64,000 nt of DNA from Sphingopyxis sp. JAI108. Lineage in GTDB: Bacteria > Pseudomonadota > Alphaproteobacteria > Sphingomonadales > Sphingomonadaceae. Both the position numbers and the translations under genes were made by a program. Shown here in pieces: positions 19,307-26,862 of the stretch. The stretch spans positions 248,001 through 312,000 of the forward strand of contig NZ_JACCCJ010000003.1 in NCBI RefSeq assembly GCF_013410105.1, given 5' to 3'. Under the pieces are notes generated by a model that saw only the letters and a list, made by a program, of their open reading frames with translations, made no database searches and was not told where the DNA came from. Each line of letters begins with the position of its first letter. Positions within the stretch are counted from its first letter, which is position 1.

Positions 19307-19624
19307 ATGGCCAAGCTGATTGTCGTGACGCGCGACGGGACCGAACATGAGATCGAAGGCGACACCAGCCTGACCGTGATGGAAAATATCCGCGACGCCG
19401 GTTTCGACGAACTGCTCGCGCTGTGCGGCGGTTGCTGTTCGTGCGCGACCTGTCATGTCCATGTCGAGGCCGGCGACAAGGGCGCCATGCCGGCGATGAG
19501 CGAGGACGAGAACGACCTGCTCGATTCGACCACCGACCGCGACGATAATTCGCGCCTGTCATGCCAGATCCCGTTCAGCGACGCGCTCGACGGCCTGAAG
19601 GTACGGATCGCGGCGGAGGATTGA
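19307..19624 (+). CDS. 2Fe-2S ferredoxin, adrenodoxin type
   Basis: 105 aa. Cysteine ligands are Cys40, Cys46, Cys49 and Cys86 in [10 protein letters not shown] and LSCQIPF. The spacing C-x5-C-x2-C-x36-C matches vertebrate-type/Isc or P450-partner ferredoxins. Conserved acidic MSEDENDLL provides the partner-docking face. It donates electrons to an oxygenase or to Fe-S assembly; no partner is adjacent. ATG 19307 follows GGGGACGAGC. Confidence 0.95.
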   Translation: MAKLIVVTRDGTEHEIEGDTSLTVMENIRDAGFDELLALCGGCCSCATCHVHVEAGDKGAMPAMSEDENDLLDSTTDRDDNSRLSCQIPFSDALDGLKVRIAAED

Positions 19625-19636
19625 CCTCCTAAGGCT

Positions 19637-19721
19637 CGTCATTGCGAGCGTAGCGAAGCAATCCAGGGCGGCCTTGCGCGACTCTGGATTGCCGCGTCGC
19701 CTTCGGCTCCTCGCAATGACG
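19637..19721. repeat. Long palindromic repeat, copy 3
   Basis: Starts CGTCATTGCGAGCGTAGCGA and ends with CTCGCAATGACG after CGCCTTCGGCTC. Internal CAATCCAGGG/CTCTGGATTG arms match copies 1 and 2 with changes. Confidence 0.9.
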
Positions 19722-19734
19722 GCGTTTGGAAAAC

Positions 19735-20502
19735 TCAGTCGCCCGCCGTCGCCACCGCGTAGAGCGCGATCGCGGCGGCGTTCGAGATATTGAGACTCTC
19801 CATCCGCGGCGAGATGGGGAGCTTGGCCAGCACGTCGCAATGTTCCATGACATTGTGACGCATGCCGTCGCCCTCGGACCCCAGCACCAGGGCGACCTTG
19901 CTGCCGTCGAGTGTCGACCCGAGCGTCGTTTCGGTGTCGCCCATCAGGCCGATGCGCCAATATTGCGCCTCGGCGATTTCTTCCAGCGCGCGCGACAGGT
20001 TGACGACGCGCACCCACGGCACGGTTTCGAGCGCGCCCGATGCCGAACGCGCGATGACGCCGCTTTCGGGCGGGCTGTGGCGGTCCTGCGTGATGATCGC
20101 CGCGGCATCGAACGCCGCCGCCGAGCGCAGCACCGCGCCGATATTATGCGGGTCCGTGACCTGGTCGAGGATGATCAGCGGGCGCTTGCTCTCAGTATCG
20201 ACCTCTTGCTGCAGCAAATCGCCGAGATAGATGCTTTCGAGCGGGTCGACCTCGATCACCAGGCCCTGATGCGGCGCGTCGCGCGCGACGAGTCGCGCGA
20301 GGTCGGCGACGTCGGCGTAAGAGATGGGAATCACCGGCGGCAGATCGAGCTGCCCCAGCGCTTCGCGCGTGCCCCAGATGCGCTTGACGGTGCGCTCGGG
20401 GTTGGCGAGCGCGGCGAGGACGGCGTGGCGGCCCCAGAAGCGGATGGCCTGTCCGCGCTGGTTTTGGCCGGCGGGACGGCGATGGCGAGAAAATTGACGC
20501 AT
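19735..20502 (-). CDS. rlmB: 23S rRNA (guanosine-2'-O)-methyltransferase, SpoU/TrmH family
   Basis: 255 aa. An N-terminal substrate-binding domain starts IRFWGRHAVLAALANPERTV. The SPOUT knot follows with the three family motifs: DQVTDPHNIGAVLRSAAAF, LVLGSEGDGMR and ISPRMESLNISNAAAIALY. It methylates a guanosine 2'-OH in 23S rRNA (G2251 in E. coli) by homology. The ATG at 20502 directly precedes a basic N-terminal stretch. It points away from tRNA-Tyr. Confidence 0.93.
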   Translation of the reverse strand: MRQFSRHRRPAGQNQRGQAIRFWGRHAVLAALANPERTVKRIWGTREALGQLDLPPVIPISYADVADLARLVARDAPHQGLVIEVDPLESIYLGDLLQQEVDTESKRPLIILDQVTDPHNIGAVLRSAAAFDAAAIITQDRHSPPESGVIARSASGALETVPWVRVVNLSRALEEIAEAQYWRIGLMGDTETTLGSTLDGSKVALVLGSEGDGMRHNVMEHCDVLAKLPISPRMESLNISNAAAIALYAVATAGD

Positions 20503-20582
20503 GATGGCGCGCCTTTCCCATGACTGGCATTGACAGGCAAGCCTCGTTTCGCCATTGGACCGCTTCCCAAAGCGGGCCCCAA

Positions 20583-20668
20583 GGACAGGTGGCCGAGTGG
20601 TTAAAGGCAGCAGACTGTAAATCTGCCCGGGTTTCCGTACGCTGGTTCGAATCCAGCCCTGTCCACCA
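20583..20668 (+). tRNA. tRNA-Tyr(GUA), likely integration site
   Basis: 86 nt including an encoded CCA. The acceptor GGACAGG/CCTGTCC, anticodon stem GCAGA/TCTGC around CTGTAAA (anticodon GTA), a long variable arm and GGTTCGAATCC T-arm are visible. A tyrosine integrase begins about 140 bp downstream in the same orientation, so the 3' end is probably attL. I could not find a second copy of the tRNA 3' end in the window. Confidence 0.96.
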
Positions 20669-20775
20669 AACTCCAAAATCCGCAGCGCGAACTCCCGTCA
20701 AAAAAGCCAAGTAAATCCGAGGCTTGCGACCTGATTCGCGTCCAAGGGCGTCCACGCCAGTTCACCCGTAGCCAA

Positions 20776-20793
20776 TTTCTCCCGTGGGAGAAA
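20776..20793. promoter_or_regulatory. Palindromic operator candidate before the integrase gene
   Basis: A perfect TTTCTCCC-GT-GGGAGAAA palindrome ends 18 bp before the preferred integrase start. A third half-site, GTGGGAGAA, follows at about 20796. It may be an integrase or excisionase control site; the same sequence also supplies the GGGAG ribosome-binding motif. Confidence 0.45.
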
Positions 20794-20811
20794 ATGTGGG
20801 AGAACAGGCGC

Positions 20812-21960
20812 ATGCCAAGCCTGACTGCAGCCCGTGTAAAATCCGAGTGCCGAGCCGGCCGCCACCCCGATGGCGACGGCCTCTATTTAGTGGTCTGGCC
20901 CAACGGTTCAAAGAGCTGGGTGTCGCGTGTTCAGAAAGACGGGCGAAGGAGGGACTTTGGGCTAGGCGGGACCGGCAAGGTAAGCCTCGCGCGGGCGCGC
21001 GAACTGAACCGACAGGTGAGGGCTTGGACTGAAGCAGGGCTCGATCCCCGCCACGAGCGCCTGAAGGCAGGAGGCATCCCGACCTTTCGCGAGGCTGCGG
21101 CTTCGGTGTTCGCAACCCACAGCAAGAACTGGCGGAACGCGAAGCATAATTGGCAATGGATGCGCACTCTCGAGATGTTTGCCTTCCCTCGCATCGGCGA
21201 CAAACGGGTCAGCGACATTACCGGTCCGATGGTTCACGAACTGCTCAGCGAGATTTGGCTGACCAAGCCTGAAACCGCGCGGCGAGTGCGCCAGCGGGTA
21301 GGGGTGATCCTCGACTGGTCCTTCTCGAAGGGTTATCGGGAGCACGAGTTGACGATGCAGTCGGTGACGCGCGGCCTGCCGCGCCAGCCCAAGGCGATCG
21401 AGCATCACGCGGCGATGCCCTACGCAGACGTGCCCGCATTCCTCAAGAGGCTTCGCGAGACAGAAACCATCGGACGCCTGGCGCTCGAGTTCGTAATCGC
21501 GACCGCAGGACGGTCGGGAGAAATCCGCGGCGCCACCTGGTCGGAATTCGATCTCGACGCACGGCTCTGGACCATTCCCCCGGAGCGGATGAAGGCGGCG
21601 CGCGAGCATGTCGTGCCGCTCAGCGACCATGCATGCCGCATCCTCGATCGCTGCGAGCTTTATCGCCGCAGCTGCACCGATATCGTATTCCCGGGCACCG
21701 GACGCGGGGGGCCGCTCTCCGACATGACAATAATCAAGGTGCTGCGCGATATGGACCTTGGCGTCACGCCGCATGGCTTCCGATCGTCGTTCCGCGACTG
21801 GGCGAGCGAGACAACCGACTTTCCGGATCGCGTCGTCGAGGCGGCGCTCGCTCATGCGGTAAAGGACAAGACCGAAGCCGCATACCGACGTGGAGCGCTT
21901 CTAGAGAAGCGCCATGAACTTATGGCGGCTTGGTCCGCCTACTGCGCCGCGGAGCGCTGA
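20812..21960 (+). CDS. Tyrosine recombinase / phage-type integrase
   Basis: 382 aa, P4-like integrase. The N-terminal DUF4102-type arm-binding domain contains HPDGDGLYLVVWPNGSKSW. The catalytic domain has Arg234 (TAGRSGEI), Lys261 region (PPERMKAAREH), His321/Arg324 (HGFRSS), His348 (AALAHAV) and nucleophile Tyr358 (KTEAAY). All core residues are intact, so it should be active. I chose ATG 20812 because the fold begins MPSLTAARVK and GGGAG is 9 nt upstream. An ATG at 20794 would add six residues. It lies just downstream of tRNA-Tyr, its probable target. Confidence 0.95.
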   Translation: MPSLTAARVKSECRAGRHPDGDGLYLVVWPNGSKSWVSRVQKDGRRRDFGLGGTGKVSLARARELNRQVRAWTEAGLDPRHERLKAGGIPTFREAAASVFATHSKNWRNAKHNWQWMRTLEMFAFPRIGDKRVSDITGPMVHELLSEIWLTKPETARRVRQRVGVILDWSFSKGYREHELTMQSVTRGLPRQPKAIEHHAAMPYADVPAFLKRLRETETIGRLALEFVIATAGRSGEIRGATWSEFDLDARLWTIPPERMKAAREHVVPLSDHACRILDRCELYRRSCTDIVFPGTGRGGPLSDMTIIKVLRDMDLGVTPHGFRSSFRDWASETTDFPDRVVEAALAHAVKDKTEAAYRRGALLEKRHELMAAWSAYCAAER

Positions 21961-22090
21961 CCACTTACCTTGCCGCCCCAATCGGCCGGGCTGCGCCCGT
22001 CCGATCACTGGAGGGAGAGAAGGGAGACCGCCTTCGTGGCGGTCAGAAAGCCGAGAGAGAGTCTCGCGGCGACCGCGATGGAGAAACCAC

Positions 22091-24214
22091 ATGGCAAAAC
22101 CGGTTCCGAAACTCACCCTCAATCAGGCGCGCGAGATTCCGCTCGACCGGCTTGAGCTTTCCCAGTCCAATGTCAGGCGCGTGAAGGCTGGCGTGTCTAT
22201 CGACACGCTCGCGGCCGACATTGCCCGGCGAGGGCTGCTTCAGAGCCTAGGCGTTCGGCCGATGCTCGATGGAGCAGGCCAAGAGACCGGCCGCTACGAG
22301 GTGCCGTTCGGCGGCCGCCGCTACCGCGCGCTCGAGCTGCTCGTGAAACAGAATCGGCTCGCGAAGGATGTGCCGATCCCCTGCATGATCCGTCCGGCTG
22401 GAGGCGACATACTCGCCGAGGAAGACAGCTACGCCGAAAATGCCTTCCGCGAGAATCTGCATCCGCTCGACGAGTTCCGCGCGATGCAGGCGATGGTCGA
22501 GAAGGGCAACGGCGCCGAGGCGATCGCGGCCCATTTCCACACCACGCCCGCCGTGGTCCGCCAGCGGCTGAAGCTCGCGACCGTTTCGCCCCGGCTGCTC
22601 GACCTTTACGGCGAGGACGAAATGAGCCTCGATGTGCTCATGGCGTTCACTGTGTCGGACGATCATGACCGCCAGTGCGCCGTGTGGGACCAACTCGAAC
22701 ACAGCTTCAACAAGTCGCCGTCCTACATCCGCCAGCGCCTCACCGAGAACAGTGTTCGGGCGGCGGACAAGCGTGCGCGTTTCGTCGGCATCGAGGCCTA
22801 TCTCGCGGCGGGCGGCGGCATCGTGCGCGACCTGTTCGAAGCCGATGCCGGCGGCTGGCTGACCGATCCGGCGCTGCTCGACCGGCTGGTCGACGAGAAG
22901 CTCACCGCCGAGGGCGAGCGGATCGCGGGCGAGGGGTGGAAGTGGGTCGTGACCGCGATCGATCTTCCCTGGAGCGCTACGTCGGGACTGCGGCGGCTCG
23001 CGAGCGAAGAGGTCGCGATGACCGAAGAGGACGATAAGGCGCTGGCCGCGCTCGAGGCCGAGGCCGACGATCTCAACGAGCGCTGGGCCGAGGAGCGCGA
23101 CGTCCCCGAGGAGGTGCACGACCGGCTCGATGCGATCGAAATCCAGATCGGCGCAATCAGCGATCGGCCGCTGCTCTTCGACCCGACCGAAGTGCCGATC
23201 GGCGGTGCCTTTGTCTCGATCGACCATAATGGCACGACCAGCGTCGAACGCGGCTTCGTCCGGCCCGAGGACGAGCCCGCCGCGGACGCGGGTGAGCTCG
23301 AGAGCTCCGGAGCCGATGGTGAAGCGAATGCCGCGACCGGAGCTGCCGGAGGCGGCGGGAGTTCGGAGCCTGTCGCCGCAAACGCTGCGCCGCCGTCCGG
23401 AGAGGAGGACGAGGGCGAGGTGTTGAAGCCGCTGTCCGACCGTCTCGTCTCGGACCTGACCGCCTGGCGAACGCTGGCGTTGCAGAATGCGATCGCTGGC
23501 GATCCGGCGCTCGCCTTCCTTTCGGTGCTTCACGCGTTCGTGCTCGACTGCTTCTTCCGGCTCAGCGAAGACAGCTGCGTGCAGGTCTCGTCGAATGCAG
23601 TCTATTTCAGCAACGAACCACCGAAGCTGCGCGATTGCGCGCCGGGACAGGCGATCGCCGAGCGTGCGGCCATGTGGCGCGATCGGCTGCCCAAGTTGGA
23701 CAAGGAGGTCTGGGACTTTCTGCTCGGGCTCGATCCCGACGACCAATCGCAGCTTTTCGCGCACTGCGCCTCGGTCGCGGTCAACGCGCAGGCCGAGATC
23801 GTCCCCAAATATGACAATGGACGCATCTCGAAACGCAAGGTCGAGCGGCGCATCGCGCACAGCCATGTCCTTGCGCGCGCCGTCGGACTCGATGTCGTGC
23901 AGGCGGGCTGGAAACCGACCGCTGCCGGCTATTTCGGCGCGGTCACAAAGCCGCGGATTCTTGCCGACGTCGCAGAAGCGAAGGGCGAGAATTTTGCCCA
24001 GATGATCGACCATCTCAAGAAAGCGGACATGGCCCGCGAAGCCGAGCGGCTGCTCGAGGAGTGCGACTGGCTCCCCGAACCGCTGCGCACGCCGGTGGTC
24101 GATGGCGAGACAGGCAGCCCGGCTGCGGAAGCCGAGCCAGCGGGTGCGGTCGAGGCGCATTTGCCGCCGTACCTCGACGACGATGACGATCGGTTGGCCG
24201 TCGCCGCCGAGTGA
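22091..24214 (+). CDS. ParB/RepB/Spo0J-like partition protein
   Basis: 707 aa. The ParB N-terminal domain occupies about residues 10-110: IPLDRLELSQSNVRR, GLLQSLGVRP, GGRRYRALELL and ENAFRENLHPLDEFRAMQAMV. A helix-turn-helix follows (AEAIAAHFHTTPAVVRQRLKLA). The rest is a long C-terminal region with an acidic Glu/Asp/Gly-rich linker near 395-445, typical of the large ParB proteins on ICEs and plasmids. No ParA partner is adjacent. The 130-bp upstream spacer has a GACCGCC-TTCGT-GGCGGTC hairpin (22026-22044). Confidence 0.9.
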   Translation: MAKPVPKLTLNQAREIPLDRLELSQSNVRRVKAGVSIDTLAADIARRGLLQSLGVRPMLDGAGQETGRYEVPFGGRRYRALELLVKQNRLAKDVPIPCMIRPAGGDILAEEDSYAENAFRENLHPLDEFRAMQAMVEKGNGAEAIAAHFHTTPAVVRQRLKLATVSPRLLDLYGEDEMSLDVLMAFTVSDDHDRQCAVWDQLEHSFNKSPSYIRQRLTENSVRAADKRARFVGIEAYLAAGGGIVRDLFEADAGGWLTDPALLDRLVDEKLTAEGERIAGEGWKWVVTAIDLPWSATSGLRRLASEEVAMTEEDDKALAALEAEADDLNERWAEERDVPEEVHDRLDAIEIQIGAISDRPLLFDPTEVPIGGAFVSIDHNGTTSVERGFVRPEDEPAADAGELESSGADGEANAATGAAGGGGSSEPVAANAAPPSGEEDEGEVLKPLSDRLVSDLTAWRTLALQNAIAGDPALAFLSVLHAFVLDCFFRLSEDSCVQVSSNAVYFSNEPPKLRDCAPGQAIAERAAMWRDRLPKLDKEVWDFLLGLDPDDQSQLFAHCASVAVNAQAEIVPKYDNGRISKRKVERRIAHSHVLARAVGLDVVQAGWKPTAAGYFGAVTKPRILADVAEAKGENFAQMIDHLKKADMAREAERLLEECDWLPEPLRTPVVDGETGSPAAEAEPAGAVEAHLPPYLDDDDDRLAVAAE

Positions 24215-24288
24215 TCGGCAACTTCCAGTAAATTTCGATCCCTTGGCCCGGCGAATTGCCGGGCCGTCCTTTTCCAAGGAGACAAGCA

Positions 24289-24357
24289 ATGACCTATGTT
24301 CGCCGCAGCGACCTGCTGCCTTGTGCAAACGCATGCAGGGGAGGGCGTCATGGCTGA
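24289..24357 (+). CDS. Possible 22-aa leader peptide
   Basis: The ATG at 24289 follows an excellent ribosome site (CCAAGGAGACAAGCA). The short frame MTYVRRSDLLPCANACRGGR ends at a TGA that overlaps the start of the next gene by 8 nt. A GGCCCGGC-GAATT-GCCGGGCC hairpin precedes it. It may only couple translation to the downstream gene. No homologue is recognised. Confidence 0.4.
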   Translation: MTYVRRSDLLPCANACRGGRHG

Positions 24358-24865
24358 CCGCGTTCCCGCTTTCATCGCAATTGGCGGCCGGCTCGATGCC
24401 GCGCTCTTTTCCGAGCTGGTCGAGACCGTCCAGGCCGAGGGGCTGTCGCTCGATTGGGGCGGCGAGCCGTTCGAACCCGAACACCGGCAAATTGCCGAGC
24501 CGCTGACGCTCTACGCCGAAAATGTTGCCTGGGGCCGCTTCGACGCTCTCGAGCCCTTCTGCGTTGCGCATGGTCTGCCGTTCGTACGATGGGCCGGCGG
24601 CTGTCCAGGGCAATGGTCTCCCGAGCGGATCGTCTACCGCGGCTCCGGCGAGCCCGCGAGCTACATGGTCGACGAGAGCGACCGGGTGGTCATCGACCGG
24701 TACCATGTCGAGCAAATCGGCTCCGTTGACGCGCTGCTTTCCTACTTCGAGGGTGCGGGATTCGACGTTCCGCCGCTCGTGCTCGCAGGCGATCCTGACG
24801 TTTCCGCGGACAGGGAAACTGTCGCTGGAGATCCGTCGCTTGGGGAGAAGGCCAGTCATGGCTGA
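24350..24865 (+). CDS. Hypothetical element protein, 171 aa
   Basis: Unrecognised soluble acidic protein starting MADRVPAFIAIGGRLDAALF. It contains GGCPGQWSPERIVYRGSGEP and DESDRVVIDRYHVEQIGSVD. The ATG at 24350 overlaps the small leader ORF and has GGGGAGGG upstream. Its end overlaps the next gene by 8 nt, so the genes are cotranslated. Codon use and GC match the element. Likely an accessory ICE protein; function unknown. Confidence 0.7.
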   Translation: MADRVPAFIAIGGRLDAALFSELVETVQAEGLSLDWGGEPFEPEHRQIAEPLTLYAENVAWGRFDALEPFCVAHGLPFVRWAGGCPGQWSPERIVYRGSGEPASYMVDESDRVVIDRYHVEQIGSVDALLSYFEGAGFDVPPLVLAGDPDVSADRETVAGDPSLGEKASHG

Positions 24866-25361
24866 CTATTACTCGCACACCGTGGTCCAGCCCGACATTC
24901 CGAAGGCAGCGTTCACAGCGCTCGAATTCAAACTGATGTGTGAGATGTTCGAGCATGAGATGAGCGGCGAGGATGTTTATTTCTTCTCCAGCATGGGGCC
25001 TAGCAACTTGGTATTTATCGGCATCGATGAAGCCAAGGCACTGATTGCCGAAGATGCAGGAATCGCGAGCCGCATCACCGAGCAGGTCGAGACGGCGCTC
25101 GCCGAACTCGACGATGCGGAAATCGAGATCGAGCTCGATTTCTCGGATCTCGAATATGAGACAATTCTGCAGGACGTTGTCCGGCGATCGGCGCTCGATT
25201 TCGTCGAGATCATGTCAGCGTGGACCTGCTCGAAGATGCGGCCCGACGGTTTCGGCGGGGCAGCGTCGCTGATCTCGGCCGACCGGATTGCGGTCATGTC
25301 CACAGGCCAGTTTCTCGAGGAGGAAATCGGGAGGCTCGAGCTCAGACACGGCCCCGAATGA
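24858..25361 (+). CDS. Hypothetical element protein, 167 aa
   Basis: Acidic soluble protein beginning MADYYSHTVVQPDIPKAAFT. It has a Glu/Asp/Leu-rich middle section (ETALAELDDAEIEIELDFSD) and ends with LEEEIGRLELRHGPE. No known domain is recognised. It overlaps the previous gene by 8 nt and starts with the same MADY/MADR pattern. A stem-loop follows its stop. Function unknown. Confidence 0.7.
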   Translation: MADYYSHTVVQPDIPKAAFTALEFKLMCEMFEHEMSGEDVYFFSSMGPSNLVFIGIDEAKALIAEDAGIASRITEQVETALAELDDAEIEIELDFSDLEYETILQDVVRRSALDFVEIMSAWTCSKMRPDGFGGAASLISADRIAVMSTGQFLEEEIGRLELRHGPE

Positions 25362-25392
25362 TCAGCCCTAAGTCTTTCCATCGTTCAACCCC

Positions 25393-25420
25393 CGAAGCCC
25401 CGCCATCGTGCGGGGCTTCG
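25393..25420 (+). terminator. Stem-loop between element genes
   Basis: CGAAGCCCCGC and GCGGGGCTTCG form an 11-bp perfect stem with a 6-nt loop. The T run that follows is poor (GCGTTTC), so it may be a processing site or attenuator rather than a true terminator. Confidence 0.6.
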
Positions 25421-25439
25421 GCGTTTCTGGAGATTTGAA

Positions 25440-25823
25440 ATGTCTGCATATCGCATCATCGAAGAAGCCCCGCTTGGCGCCATTATCCGCTTCTCCGACG
25501 GCACGCCGCGACCGCCCGACAGGTTCAAGCGCAAGCTGTCCGCTTGGAGGACGCGGAACGACAGGGGGAGGCTCGTGCGCAAGGAACTGCCTACCGATAC
25601 GCCGAGCGGGCCGCGGCCGGGTGGATTCCTGCTTCACATCGGCGATTTCGGCTCGAACGGCATCATCCTGATCAAGTTCCACCGCTTCTTCCAAGCGACC
25701 AGCGCACTGGAGTTCGAGATTGAAACGTTGCCCCCTCCGGGCAGCATTCGCATCCTCCGGCCTTATGGCGACAGCGAGGAACTCGAATATCTGGCGCCCG
25801 ATGCGGCCGCCGCCGACATCTGA
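25440..25823 (+). CDS. Hypothetical element protein, 127 aa
   Basis: A basic N-terminal half (FKRKLSAWRTRNDRGRLVRK) and a beta-rich C-terminal half (FLLHIGDFGSNGIILIKFHR). It begins MSAYRIIEEAPLGAIIRFSD after a GGAGATTTGAA ribosome site. I do not recognise the family. It belongs to the run of small accessory proteins between ParB and the large helicase, and its position suggests element maintenance. Confidence 0.65.
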   Translation: MSAYRIIEEAPLGAIIRFSDGTPRPPDRFKRKLSAWRTRNDRGRLVRKELPTDTPSGPRPGGFLLHIGDFGSNGIILIKFHRFFQATSALEFEIETLPPPGSIRILRPYGDSEELEYLAPDAAAADI

Positions 25824-25891
25824 CTGGCTCGCAACCATCTCGCGAAAGTCCGGCTCGAAACCGTTTCGGGCCTCGACGGGGAGCTGGCGGC

Positions 25892-26707
25892 ATGATCGGC
25901 GAGGCGATCATCGAGGCCGAGTTCGCGGAAACGCATGCCGGCCTGCTCGCTGGCCGGGTGCAGGATCTCGCGTTCCTCGCCGTGCCGGTGGAGGCGGGGC
26001 TTCGCGTCCTGACGGGTTGGCGTCTTCGCGCCGCAATGGCCGCATGGACAAAAGGGGATTTTTCGGGTGCGGATGGAATCGTCACGGACGAGTCGGCGTT
26101 CCGCGCGCATGTCGAGGAAATCGCGCAGCATCGGCGCGAGCTTCGAGACCTCGGGCGATGGTCCGAGAAGGCCGACGCCCAGACGCCGTGGGGCCCTGCG
26201 CAATCGAGCGAGATCTATTCGGAGGGCGTGGTCTTTCACTCCACCGCGAGCCACGGAGGCTTCTTCCTCGACCCGGCGCGAAATCGCGGGATGCAAAGCG
26301 CTCTTCGGAACGACGACGGCTGGTACGAGGAAGACTGCGAATGGTCGAAAGTCGCGACCGCCTTCATCGAGCTCTTCACAGCCTATGAACGACGTCTCGC
26401 CGAGAAGACGCTGCGCAACTCGCTGCCCGACGCGTGGGAGGCCTATTACGGTCATGTGCTCGATCCTGCGAAATCCTTCGAGAAGGAACGCCGCCAGTTT
26501 CTCGCCGATCACGCTGCCGACTGGGTGGTCATCGCTGCGAGCCGGTCAAAGGATCATCAGCACATGATCGAAGTCGGTGCGAAGCTTGGCGGCGTGCGCG
26601 ACAATAGCGCAACGCGGTGCTTCCTTGTCCCGGACGAGGAATATGCGCCGGGTCGCCACGGCTTCGTCATCGACCTCGATCGTCACGAGGAACTTCGCAA
26701 GGGCTGA
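25892..26707 (+). CDS. DUF7007-like element protein
   Basis: 271 aa. The central part, TPWGPAQSSEIYSEGVVFHSTASHGGFFLD followed by DDGWYEEDCEW, matches what I recall of the DUF7007 domain found on plasmids and ICEs. The C-terminal part (KDHQHMIEVGAKLGGVRDNSATRCFLVPDEEY) is a second module. The function is undefined. It ends at a strong terminator, closing the first transcription unit of the element. Confidence 0.6.
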   Translation: MIGEAIIEAEFAETHAGLLAGRVQDLAFLAVPVEAGLRVLTGWRLRAAMAAWTKGDFSGADGIVTDESAFRAHVEEIAQHRRELRDLGRWSEKADAQTPWGPAQSSEIYSEGVVFHSTASHGGFFLDPARNRGMQSALRNDDGWYEEDCEWSKVATAFIELFTAYERRLAEKTLRNSLPDAWEAYYGHVLDPAKSFEKERRQFLADHAADWVVIAASRSKDHQHMIEVGAKLGGVRDNSATRCFLVPDEEYAPGRHGFVIDLDRHEELRKG

Positions 26708-26712
26708 ACTCG

Positions 26713-26750
26713 GGGTGCGCTTCGACGGCGGTCGTTGCGCACCCTTTTTT
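26713..26750 (+). terminator. Rho-independent terminator
   Basis: GGGTGCGC (26713-26720) pairs with GCGCACCC (26737-26744), followed by TTTTTT. It separates the small-protein genes from the large methylase-helicase gene. Confidence 0.88.
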
Positions 26751-26862
26751 GCGCGCGCCCGAGAGCCGCTGCGCACGAGCGAGAGGCAGCCGGGAAGGGG
26801 CGTGCCGCGGCCAGCCGAGAGAGAGGCGGCCGGCACGCTTCCTCAACCGCTGGAGATTGCTC

